A stretch of 20,349 nucleotides of DNA from Gnomoniopsis sp. IMI 355080. Taxonomy: Eukaryota; Ascomycota; Sordariomycetes; Diaporthales; Gnomoniaceae. The stretch is taken from positions 1-20,349 of the forward strand of contig JAPEVC010000380.1 in assembly GCA_027946555.1 (NCBI GenBank). The letters run 5' to 3'. Shown here in pieces: positions 1-9,033 of the stretch (positions are counted from its first letter, which is position 1; every line of letters begins with the position of its first letter). The position numbers and the translations under genes were made by a program. The notes beneath the pieces are model-generated. The model saw nothing but the letters and a program-made list of their open reading frames with translations, had not been told where the DNA came from and searched no databases.

Positions 1-54
1 CCCCTCCCCCCCGACACTAACTAACTCGATCTGACCACTTAATTGATTCAACAG
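1..54 (+). other. 3' part of a CYT1 intron
   Basis: The first 54 bases are C-rich and non-coding. They contain ACTAACTAAC-like branch sites around 16-25 and end in TTCAACAG at 47-54, immediately before the conserved cytochrome c1 coding sequence. The donor lies outside the window. Confidence 0.85.
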
Positions 55-727
55 TCTCCGCCGAGGTTTCCAAGTCTACCAAGAAGTCTGTGCATCCTGC
101 CACTCGTTGAGCAGAGTGCCCTACCGAGCCCTGGTCGGCCAGATCCTGACCGTTGATGAGGCCAAGGCGCTGGCTGAGGAGAATGAGTACGACAGCGAGC
201 CTAACGACGAGGGCGAGATCGAGAGGCGACCCGGCAAGCTCTCCGACTACCTCCCTGCCCCTTACAAGAACGACGAGGCTGCCCGTGCGGCCAACAATGG
301 TGCTCTGCCCCCAGATCTGTCACTGATCGTCAAGGCCCGCCACGGTGGCTGCAACTACATCTTCTCTCTCCTCACCGGCTACCCTGAGGAGCCCCCAGCG
401 GGTGCCGTCGTCGGTGCTGGCCTGAACTTCAACCCCTACTTCCCTGGTACCGGTATCGCCATGGCTCGTGTGCTCTACGATGGTCTGGTCGAGTACGAGG
501 ACGAGACCCCCGCGACGACGTCACAGATGGCTAAGGATGTGGTCGAGTTCCTCAACTGGGCGGCCGAACCAGAGATGGACCAGCGGAAGAAGTATGGTAT
601 GCAGACGTTAATCGTATCAGCAGTTCTGTTTGCTGGCAGCGTCTGGATCAAGAAGTACAAGTGGGCGTGGCTCAAGACCCGGAAGATTGCATATGACCCT
701 CCCTCTGGCAGCAACACTCGTCATTAA
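55..727 (+). CDS. CYT1: Cytochrome c1, heme protein of mitochondrial complex III (3' exon only)
   Basis: Cytochrome c1 passes electrons from the Rieske iron-sulfur protein to cytochrome c in the bc1 complex of the inner mitochondrial membrane. The exon opens at 55, after a CAG acceptor, with the last base of a split codon, and reads LRRGFQVYQEVCASCHSLSR. The heme-attachment site CASCH is at 89-103. After it come the strongly conserved RPGKLSDYLP, ALPPDLSLIVKARHGG and YIFSLLTGYPEEPPAG blocks. The PGTGIAMARVL segment should supply the axial methionine of the heme. A C-terminal membrane anchor follows (IVSAVLFAGSVWI), then a basic matrix tail ending KTRKIAYDPPSGSNTRH. The order and spacing match yeast Cyt1 from the heme site to the end. 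The mitochondrial presequence and the first part of the mature protein lie outside the window, so only 223 complete codons are seen. There is no sign of damage. The TTG at 107 is internal and is not a start. Confidence 0.97.
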
Positions 728-1939
728 GGGTCAGCGGCATTTCTCAAGACTGTGGGGCGCGGGGTGCGGGAGCTGAGAAAGCATTGTCTGTATGATGGTT
801 GAAATTCAGAAGTTTAGACTCCTCCCATGACTCCTGCATCTATCGCATCGACGACATAGAGAGAGAAACCAAAAGGGGATGGGAAAAAGGAGTAATTTCA
901 GGGTTGGTAGAGTGTACATCAAGCTTTCAGGTCTCAAATGCAACCTTTTTCTTTGGGTTTTCAATGAAGGCATCCGTTTCCCCAGTCCTGTAGATGTAGA
1001 CTATCGCTCACTAGGCACCGCGCGAACGCCCTGTTCCATCATCGCATCGCCACGTCAATCGACCACACGATTTCTGCACCTCAACAAAAAACAGACAATG
1101 AACACCAGGGTGCCTTTTCAGACTTAAGATTAAAGGGGTGCGCAGTTTCGAGGTGTGATGGCATGAGACACGGCGCGGTCGTCAACGAATCGGTGTGGAT
1201 CAAGTCGAACGCAGGCGCACATGTCAAAGCACTGAACCCGCCTAAATAAGCTACTGGTCAAAACATGGAGATAGCGGTCTCTCCCCACGTTCCAGCACAG
1301 TGATGCGTACAATGCAACAAGGCATGAGTTCCCCAGCACTCATTCGTCCTTCTCAGACGAGAAAAAAAACAATGGTAAATTTCACGGACATTCCTGAAGA
1401 CATGCAGTTGGCTTTCTGGGTGCTTTTAAGCGCCATAGCCGCGAAGCGACTTGGACACTAGCAGCGGTACACACAATTGGAGGGGCTTCCATGCCTTTAT
1501 GGTCCCTTCTTGTCAAAGAAACGTCGAGTTCCAAAAAACAGGCCTTGTATGTAAAGGACATTTGTTACGGGAAGCTGACGTCATATTCACGAGATGAATA
1601 TAAAAAAAATGATTTGTGTAGTGTCTTTTTGTCTATGATCAATTGTTAGCCTGAGGGCACGGGTGTTAGACACGCAAGTAGTCGGAATTGGGGTCGGGCG
1701 CAATAGATAAGCGCAGGTAGCGCGAAGACCCGCACCAGGATTGCCCGCCGGGGTGGATCACATCTGCAACCACGGCGGCCCACGCAATATCAACGTGTTG
1801 GCACTCAGATCCAGTTTGTACCGTGGCCCATCATCCCAGCCATCGTTTGTCCGCATCTCTTTGACCATCCCACTTCCCATCACAATAATGGGTCCCAAAG
1901 GGCCTTTTCTATGAGCACTCTAAATCCAATTGATTCATT
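728..1939. other. Intergenic: CYT1 3' UTR and upstream region/leader of the finger-glycosylase gene
   Basis: This stretch holds no convincing gene. The left part should be the CYT1 3' UTR. The right part holds a CRE-type site and a TATA-like element (separate entry) and three short upstream ORFs (separate entry). Short open stretches exist on both strands, but none shows a recognisable domain or good initiation context. I looked for tRNA, 5S and snoRNA features and could not support any. Confidence 0.6.
1576..1606 (+). promoter_or_regulatory. Candidate promoter: palindromic CRE (TGACGTCA) plus TATA-like element
   Basis: A perfect TGACGTCA palindrome occupies 1576-1583, and a TATAAAAA run starts at 1599. 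CREB/ATF-type bZIP proteins bind this octamer in fungi. The pair lies about 340 bp upstream of the ATG at 1940, so transcription starting near 1630 would give a leader of roughly 300 nt. This is a motif match only; the start site is not known. Confidence 0.4.
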
Positions 1940-2024
1940 ATGGAATTCGAAAACTCATCAGAAGACGCGCCTGCCCAAGGCAACAACGGGTCCCCCCTCA
2001 CCCCAGACGAAGACCTGGGCCTGA
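1635..2024 (+). promoter_or_regulatory. Upstream ORFs in the likely leader of the finger-glycosylase gene
   Basis: Three ATGs precede the main ATG at 1940. The first starts at 1635 and encodes MINC, then stops (1635-1649). The second starts at 1888 and encodes MGPKGPFL, then stops (1888-1914); it has A at -3 and G at +4, a strong context. The third starts at 1911 in weak context (T at -3) and runs out of frame through the main start codon to a stop at 2022-2024. The main ATG also has A at -3 and G at +4. If the mRNA includes these bases, ribosomes would have to reinitiate or leaky-scan, which would keep expression low or conditional. Confidence 0.4.
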
Positions 2025-5000
2025 TTTCACTCCTTTCACCACCCTCAAAGGATGCTCTCCGCGCTTTCCTTCAGCATGGCCGGACGAGCAAGGAGGAGGC
2101 TGCCAGCCTGTTCAAATTCTGCCATTCATCAGGATTTTCTTGGTTCGACGATGAGGGCAAGACCAACGACAATCACAACAACAATGCCGCCACGCGCCAA
2201 ATGGAGTCCGGCGACTCGACCCACATGTCTGCCTCATCATCAAGCTCATCTCAAAACCCCCCAACCCAGCCACAGACTCCTACCTTTACTCATAACTCAT
2301 CCATTGGCTTGGAGTATTATCTCCCAGAGGATCATCTTCCGGACCACGATGGTGTTGGCCTAGAGACCTTCTTGCGCTGGCTGCTCGGTTCAAAGACTCG
2401 ACCTGTCCCCCAGGAAAAGGTCAAGAAGCTTTACGACATGAGCCGGCTACCCGGCCATGGCACTGACGAGGGCTTCCAAAAACTCATCGACGCCGCGAAC
2501 TCTGCTTCTAAAGAGTCGGACCCTGTTGCCCCAATGTCTTCCCCGATGATGGCCGAATTCAGAAGCCCCACCGCCGTTGGTTTTCTAGCTGCTGAGCACC
2601 GCGCCGGTTTTGCACAAAACTCCTTCTCGCCGTCGTGTGAACATAGCCAATCAACACAGCTTGGCCAAAACTCCCAACCCAATTCCTTCTCAAACAAGGC
2701 TCAAATCGACCACAGCGGCCAATTCCTTCCATCCTCTCATTCCGGCGCAAGCATGCCAAGTCCTTCCATGCCCATCACTGTGCAACAAGTAAGCGTTCAG
2801 CAGTTCATCGCGCCTGCTGCCCTTGACCTTTCCCAACGAATGAAAGGCAACCACGGCATGGTGTCTCCAGTCGCCGCAAACCAGCGCAGTGACAGTGGTC
2901 ATGGCAATAGCGCAACCCTGTCATCTGCCCGCGCGTCGCCGCTCGAACCGCCGCATATCATGGCCTCTCATAGCTCTCCCCAGCAGAGCAACGGCCTCCA
3001 GATTATCTCACAGACCTCCCCTGGGCTATTCGAGTCGGAGGTCTCTCCTGTGGGCGATTCAGGCAACAAGATAAAGCTAACCTGTCCCATGTCCAAGGAG
3101 TGTGAGAAATCGGTGGAATCTGACAACGAAACAAACGCGTACAAGTATCTCATAGAGCACATCCGTCGCGTTCATCCAGACCATCACATCCCACATCTCC
3201 CATCGACCAAAGAGAGTGTGGACAAGATGATCAATGTGGAGGTTGCGGTGTGCACTCTCACGGTGAATGGTGTGCCATGTGATTTCCGTCTCGCAGGACA
3301 GAAAGGGTCGAGGTCGCCATGGCGCCAGGCCTTGAACCACATTCGGGATGTTCACCCTGAGAAGTACCATCCGGGTCTCGCTGCCAACAAGAACAGCTTT
3401 GTGTCAAGTAAGTTGTCAACCTTGCGATCTTTATTCAAAGTCTTCAGAGGCATGTACACATGTGTCTTGACCAGAAGGATGCGATGCTAGCTCCCGGATG
3501 GTCAAAACATAATTTGTCCTCTTTTGCCCCAACATCCTTCACTAGATATTTACGAAAATGTATTGACAACCTATTAGTGATGAAGGGCGGGCCAGTTGTA
3601 CGCTGCCCTCTGAAATCCAAAGACGACGAGCCGCCGTGCACGAAAGTTTGCATGGGCGAAAAAGCATATCGTTCCATTATAGAGCATGCCCGCCGTTCCC
3701 ATCCGGATCAATACATCAAGACGCCTTCTTCTTCCAAGGAGGGCTGGCTAGCCATACTCCGACACAACGGTATATCAACCTCAGCTATGCAGCGGTCGGT
3801 TTCCGACGGTACTTCGTCTAGTGGACATAGTTCGAACTCTCCAGCTGTTCAACGCCAGAGTCCACAGCGACAGCTGCCCGCCACGTCGACGACCCTGTCC
3901 GCGCAGACGCCCACAATCGCGTCGGGCGGCGCCCAAGTCCCGGTATCTCAGATTCAGGGTTCTGCATCCATCTCTGCAGAAGGAGACCAAGTCATGTCAC
4001 CAGGAGGACCTCGACAATTCGTGCAGCCATACATGTTGCAGCACGAAGTGGATGCGATGGCGATTTATCAGCAGAATGGCCACGCGGATCCTATGACTTT
4101 TGAAGGTCAACCTGGATTTGTTCAGGCACCTTTCTCCGCGGAGTACGGCAGCCAAAATCTCACCCATGATGCCCATGGGAGGCAGATGAGCATAGACGGG
4201 GCCCTGAGACCCTCCTTTGGGGACAGCATTCAGCCGAGTCAACTGGATCCAACATTAGGTCGGCTGCTGTTTCCCAGCTTAAGCGACAACATTGCGGAGC
4301 TGCAAACACAGTTCACACATGCCCACTTATCTCAGCATAATGGGTACCAGCAGAGCCAGAACGCTCATGCACAAGCTGTACAAACGCAGGCGTACTCTTC
4401 CCCTGGTGCCGAATCATCTCACAAGAAGCGGGGAAGAGATGACACTGATGACTGCCAAGCTGGAAGTCAGGAACCACCGTCTAAGAGAGTTTCTGCGCTA
4501 CCGCAACCTGCAACAGCTGGCAGTGCTGCTCCACAGACACCGAACGGCCTCTCCGTCCCTGGAGGGATTGTAGGGCCCATTCCTTCGCTGACGAATGAGT
4601 GGTTTGGGTTCAGTCTAGAAAAATTAGCAGGCAACCATTTCAGTATTTTGATTGGTGCCACTATCAGATCAATGACTGCGAAACTCGTCGAAGAGCTTAG
4701 CAATAAATTCCATGAGGAGCTGGTGCAGCGCTGGCCGTCGGCCGAGCAGTTGGCTGATGTTCCGTCGGCGGACATCATGGAGAAGATGAAGGATGTGGGA
4801 TTGGAATTGGAGCCTGCAGAAGCAGTGCAACTTTGCAACAGTCTTCAGACACTCGCGAAAGAATACGTCAAAATGCCGCCGACAAAGGACAGGCGCTTTG
4901 GCTGCAGCCGTTATCCGCAAGGCGCCGTACATAACGTGACAGATGGCGAGGCTTTTGAAGCAGAAGACAAGGGTCTAGCAAACGAAATTCACGCTCTCAA

Positions 5001-5616
5001 CGCGTCATGGGAGATCGCTCACATCACACAGCAACATTTCGTCTTGGACGCCTGGCGTATTTTCGGCCGGGATGTGCTGCTCGGTCGCGCCCGGGACTGG
5101 AAGGGCACTGGTGCCGCTCCTGGGTTCGAACCCGAATGGAAGCGTGTTAAACCCGTAGACTCCTCCCTTCGCACTTTTATTGGGTGGTTGTGGATGAAGG
5201 AGGGTGTCTTCTGGGATCCCCGTACGGACGCGAAGCAGCCACTGCCTGAGCTTGTTAGGCTTGTTGCCAACCAGGGTCGTGTTCACTTCCATACGGATGG
5301 CCAATTCTATCTCAAGACATCGGAGAATCCGGAAGCATACGAGCTTATCGACGCGTCTGGGATTCTCCCAGGCATGGCTCAGGTCGTGGGTAGCAGTGCC
5401 TCTAACGGTTTCACGATTGATCCGCCCTCTTTCAATGGGCTCACTCAAGATACTGCTCCCCTTGTGGACAGTGCAGAAGACTCCACTTTCCCCGACAATT
5501 TCCCAGTACCTATCGATGGCCCTGACACGCATGCTGGCCTTTCCGCATTCGATGGTAGCATGTTTGATGGCGGTGACGGCATGCTCAACGGCAATTGGGG
5601 CCAATTTTTTGAGTAA
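1940..5616 (+). CDS. Large protein with three C2H2-like fingers and a C-terminal MBD4-like HhH-GPD glycosylase domain
   Basis: There are two exons, 1940-3407 and 3578-5616, giving 1,168 residues. The donor is GTAAGT at 3408. The acceptor at 3577 restores frame; an acceptor at 3490 also does and would add 29 residues. Residues 1-380 are Ser/Gln/Pro-rich. Three finger-like repeats follow, each closing with H-x4-H-P: C382/C388/H407/H412, C438/C447/H467/H472, and C499/C510 (or C514)/H526/H531. A basic patch (HKKRGRDD) near 4422 suggests nuclear import. Residues about 831-1036 line up by eye with the human MBD4 catalytic domain: RWPSAEQLADV against KYPSAEVARTA, AKEYVK against the SDEYLTK segment, DAWRIFG (D980) against DSYRIFC with catalytic Asp560, and WLWMKEG against WLWENHE. 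MBD4 removes T or U mispaired with G. The hairpin glycines are missing here (ITQQHF where MBD4 has GIGKYG), so activity is uncertain. The tail is acidic and aromatic. Confidence is high for the gene, moderate for the domain. Confidence 0.8.
3408..3577 (+). other. Intron of the finger-glycosylase gene (alternative acceptor at 3490)
   Basis: The donor GTAAGT is at 3408-3413. Acceptor TAG at 3575-3577, with an ATTGAC branch-like site at 3562-3567, gives a 170-nt intron. Acceptor TAG at 3488-3490, with CTTGAC at 3466-3471, gives an 83-nt intron. Both keep the frame. I prefer the longer intron because 3491-3577 is AT-rich and its translation looks unlike the flanking fingers. A CAG at 3472-3474 leads to a stop and is excluded. 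Confidence 0.6.
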
Positions 5617-6139
5617 TGCACGCAAAATGGATTGGATCAAGGCAAGGGCCCAATGGATTGGTTGCAACGCACAGTATCCGGGTAGAAAAAAACTCATTCA
5701 GCTGCAGAGACCGAAAAGCAACGGAGGAGCAAGGATTCAATGTATGAAACGATTTCTTGATGTATGAGTGAATGTTTCTCTGGTCTGGCATCATCATTCA
5801 AAAGGCGAAAGGCGGTAAAATATTTCTGGTCGATGGTCTCCAGGTTCACGAGCACCTCCCAGCACTTTCCGGGGGATGGGGGTGTGGGGTAAAGGGAAAT
5901 CTGGTTCATCTTCCCGTTGTAAAACTGCAATTTTCTTGCTTTCTTTGGAATCAGTCTGCGGGCTTGGGAGAGGAAAACAAAAAAGGCAAGGGAGGCAGGA
6001 AATTCGGGTGGGAGGGCTTCGGGGCGGTTTTAGCTGTTTCGATCATGCTTCTAAGGAGGACCTGAGAACGGGGATTTTGCGGGAGTACAGAGGATTACGG
6101 TATCACACTCGTTAACACTGAGTCATTGTTGCAGCAATA

Positions 6140-6184
6140 TCTCCTGGAGAGTATTAAGTTTTTAATGCATTCTCCTGGAGAGTA
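6140..6184. repeat. 14-bp direct repeat with a 31-bp period, each copy a short inverted repeat
   Basis: TCTCCTGGAGAGTA occurs at 6140-6153 and again, identical, at 6171-6184. Each copy contains the inverted repeat TCTCC-T-GGAGA. Between the copies ATTAA (6153-6157) and TTAAT (6162-6166) form another small inverted repeat. The sequence after the second copy (CTAATACAT) loosely resembles that before it (TTAATGCAT), so this may be a decayed 31-bp tandem duplication. It lies about 310 bp upstream of the TATA box of the next gene and could be a binding-site pair. That role is inference. Confidence 0.6.
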
Positions 6185-6496
6185 ACCCTCTAATACATAA
6201 TCTTTTTCTCTCACTCTTCTACCTTTAGGTGAAGTTAGACCCGCCTGTGACAACTTTCAAAAGAAACATCCAAACAGACCATATGTAGTGGATGGTTGCA
6301 GTGAATTGTGATATTGTTCCTTAAGGGTGTGATTAGTAGGTATGAAAAAGACCAGATGATAAAAACAGCAAGCAGGTCTGCTTGGACGATTCATAGGTCT
6401 TCATCATTTCAGATAAAGCAATTCATTGGATTCTGTGAGATACTCAGAGTAGTAGTCACAGCGCAAATCAACAAATCTCATCATATCCAAGACCAG

Positions 6497-6504
6497 TATA
6501 TATA
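6497..6504 (+). promoter_or_regulatory. TATA box of the ZZ-like gene
   Basis: TATATATA at 6497-6504 is followed about 35-50 bases later by a pyrimidine-rich stretch typical of fungal transcription starts. The ATG at 6772 would then have a leader of roughly 230 nt. The ATG at 6510 lies too close to the TATA box to be in the message. Confidence 0.45.
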
Positions 6505-6771
6505 GCGGTATGGTTTCTATATCTGCATTCCTCAAATTTTCGATCCCCTCTTCCACGACAGACAGCACGATTGGTTCTTATCACATCACACACAACCACA
6601 CCTGACCACACAGAAATCCATACGAAAAGTGTGGATAAATCTTCTTGCGTAGGACTTCACCAAACTTACACCGCAACACTTCTACCCAATCCCCAGCCAA
6701 ACACCCACAGCTCTTTGCAAGAGTGTCCTCAACAACACTTTTTAGAGTTGGGCACAAGTCAAGAGGCGAAG

Positions 6772-8394
6772 ATGTTCGTTCATGAAAATTGGGTACAGAA
6801 TCGCCAAGCAACAGCCGCCTGCGACTTCTGTAACCGAAAGAAAATTCCTTTGCAAAAGTGTCAAGACTGCAATATCAACATCTGCAAGACTTGCACTTCC
6901 CAAGGCACACTGGAGAACGATGCTCGCCACATGCTAGCTAGTGAGGCTGCCAACAGCTTTGACTGGCACAAATGGGGCAAGGTGAAGAATACAAAACCTT
7001 TGCCCACTCTCCAGAGCAAGAAACCAACTCCGCGCATTGTCACTCCGATTCCCGAGCCTTCGGCCCAGACTGTCCTATCTCAGCCCGCCGGAGGATTTAG
7101 CAGTGGATATGCTCCAGCTCCTCCTGACGGCCACCCTCAGTATTCTCTGGCCCCGTACAATTACCCCATACCGGTGAACTACAACCAGTATAACAGACAT
7201 GCTACTCACGGACTGAGTCCTATAGTCTATTTCCCTTCCTTCAGTCAACAATCTGCAATTCCGCAGTTTCCCCATACTCCTCCACCTTTTGGCATATGTG
7301 GTGCCCCGGCGGGCCAGCCAATTTATTATGGTTGCGTGCCTCAGCAGCCTTCATATGGTCTGTACTCGCCTCAAATTCCACTGCCGGCTGCTGAACTTCA
7401 AGGCCCTGCCAATTTACTTGGGCCCGTAGCCGACAAATGGCCCCCGCAGAGCTCTCAAGAAGCACAGGCTCAGTCTGAGGATGTCCAAGGACTTTCCGAG
7501 ACGTCAAATGGACATTCGACTACACACGTCACGGAGGAATCTCTGACCCCAGGATCTTCCGCTGGGTCCAAGGACATACACCTTCCCGGACAGCCATCAA
7601 ACAAAGAGCATAACACTCCATACCTGGCTCACAACACAGAAAAGCCCTTCGTTGAACTCGAAAAGACACACAAGCCCCGTCAGACCCTAGAGCCCCAAAA
7701 GGAGGCTGTCCGCACACTGAATATGTCCTGTGAGGGCTCACAAAGCTCTGGCCAGGGGATCAGTAAGAACGTGAGCAGCTCGACGCAGCAGCCTATCAAG
7801 AAGGCCCGTCGAGAGCACGTACAACAGCCTTCTGAGCGCCGCTCACGTACGACGTCCATTGCCCGTGTCTCGAAGCGCTCTCTTCAGGGTTTCGGGGACA
7901 ATGTGAAGGAAGACGAGCCCGGAGCCCCGCCTGCAAAGAAGTCTCGCCGCAATCATCTGCCCGAGGCTCGGGTCGTCAAACTGAGTGTGAGGTCCACTTC
8001 GGGCGTGCAGCGTCTTCGTGAAATTCTCGGAACTTCGAAAGCTGATAGCCGAAGTGAATCTGTAACACAAGATAAACCCCAAAGCCTTGCCAGCGGCTCT
8101 GTAAGCGGGTCCAGCTTCTCAAGTCAAGCTATAAAGAGGACCCGCCTTGACGAGCTCCTCGATGCTGCTGGCGTCCAGCCTGTTCCTTGGCCTCCGGCTG
8201 TGCCCAACCTATCGCCTCAGATGCATGACAAGGAGCGTTCTCGTCAATTTCCCGCGAAGTCTGGAAAATTTGCTGGCTACCAGGACAGCTTTACCGGCCG
8301 TCTTGACCAGCATGCAACTACTGGCGACCAAGTAGATGACGACGAGGCGCGGGAGGCCGCAATGATTCTCCTGAACATGCGGCATGGACGGTGA
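6772..8394 (+). CDS. Probable nuclear protein with N-terminal ZZ/B-box-like zinc-binding cluster
   Basis: A single exon of 540 residues. The start is the first in-frame ATG (6772, A at -3). The N-terminus holds a compact cluster C17-x2-C20-x9-C30-x2-C33-x4-C38-x2-C41, then H53 and H66 (RHML, DWHKWG). This resembles the cross-brace of ZZ or B-box domains, which bind proteins or histone tails rather than DNA, but the match is only to the metal-ligand pattern. Residues about 75-340 are Pro/Gln/Tyr/Ser-rich and look disordered. Three basic patches suggest nuclear import: KKARREH (343-349), KKSRRNH (389-395) and KRTRLDELL (455-463). The C-terminus ends in a short predicted helix, DDDEAREAAMILLNMRHGR. 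I do not recognise the protein by name. It could be a transcriptional co-regulator or a chromatin reader. The gene is high confidence; the function is not established. Confidence 0.8.
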   Translation: MFVHENWVQNRQATAACDFCNRKKIPLQKCQDCNINICKTCTSQGTLENDARHMLASEAANSFDWHKWGKVKNTKPLPTLQSKKPTPRIVTPIPEPSAQTVLSQPAGGFSSGYAPAPPDGHPQYSLAPYNYPIPVNYNQYNRHATHGLSPIVYFPSFSQQSAIPQFPHTPPPFGICGAPAGQPIYYGCVPQQPSYGLYSPQIPLPAAELQGPANLLGPVADKWPPQSSQEAQAQSEDVQGLSETSNGHSTTHVTEESLTPGSSAGSKDIHLPGQPSNKEHNTPYLAHNTEKPFVELEKTHKPRQTLEPQKEAVRTLNMSCEGSQSSGQGISKNVSSSTQQPIKKARREHVQQPSERRSRTTSIARVSKRSLQGFGDNVKEDEPGAPPAKKSRRNHLPEARVVKLSVRSTSGVQRLREILGTSKADSRSESVTQDKPQSLASGSVSGSSFSSQAIKRTRLDELLDAAGVQPVPWPPAVPNLSPQMHDKERSRQFPAKSGKFAGYQDSFTGRLDQHATTGDQVDDDEAREAAMILLNMRHGR

Positions 8395-9033
8395 TGTATG
8401 CTCTAGAGAGCTTTGCCTGCCCAAGAGTAGCTAAGAATGGCTACGGATGGACTGTAAGGCATTGTTGTTAGGCGCATTGGTGTGTGAGAAGGAAGCAATG
8501 CCAGTCAGCATTGAAATCAAGAATTGACTTGATGGGGGTTCTGGACCATGATGGAATATTCTGTTGCACTGGTAATCACCAATAACAGGCTGATGTCTAC
8601 CTAATGTCCCTTATGGTTGCATCTCGGCTAGGCCACACGTGTGACGCTCTCATGTGCTTCAAACTGCACCTATTATCTTGGTGAATGTATTAGTCAGTTA
8701 TTCTTCACTCAGCGACCTGCTCAAAAGAGTGGCCGCCGTAGATCACTCTAAAGGTCCCGCTTCGAGTTCGCTGTCCGTTCTACTCATGTCCTTGATAAGC
8801 GAGCCCTGCAAGTTGGCTTGTTGGTGTGGAAATCGCCAGAGCAACACGCACTAAACAACAACAACAACGTTAATCACCAGTAGTCCATCCTGTGGTACAC
8901 ACACACAAATTCGATTTGTTTTCCAGTATCACAACACCAACCACCTGAATCCTGATCTTGTTCCCTCAGACCTTCCGCTAGAGCAGCACTCGCCACAACA
9001 CCCTTACACAGCAATTTTTGACGCACAGCAAAG
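8395..9033. other. Intergenic: 3' UTR and promoter/leader of the lectin gene
   Basis: No gene is seen. A CAACAACAACAACAA run lies near 8853-8868 in the probable leader of the lectin gene, a common feature of fungal 5' UTRs. No clear TATA box was found. Short open frames on either strand show no recognisable domain. Confidence 0.55.

Larger units (their letters stand above)
5617..6771. other. Intergenic: 3' UTR, promoter and leader of the ZZ-like gene
   Basis: No gene is supported here. The left part (5617 to about 5850) should be the 3' UTR of the preceding gene. A G-rich stretch runs from about 5865 to 6080. The short direct repeat at 6140-6184 and the TATA box at 6497 are listed separately. 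The frame of the next gene is open upstream to about 6571 but contains no ATG before 6772, so this is taken as 5' UTR. Confidence 0.6.

Noticed and set aside
5122..5133. GGGTTCGAACCC, resembling a tRNA B box
   Set aside because: It lies inside conserved coding sequence (GFEPEWKRV) and no cloverleaf can be formed around it.
6510..6605. Upstream ORF starting MVSISAFLKF, resembling the first residues of the lectin signal peptide (MVSISAILTG)
   Set aside because: It starts a few bases after the TATA box, so it is probably not transcribed, and the similarity stops after six residues and is not well kept at the DNA level. Coincidence.
6571..6771. In-frame extension of the ZZ-like gene upstream of 6772
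   Set aside because: It begins only at a TTG, contains no ATG and translates to a low-complexity sequence. It is better read as 5' UTR downstream of the TATA box.
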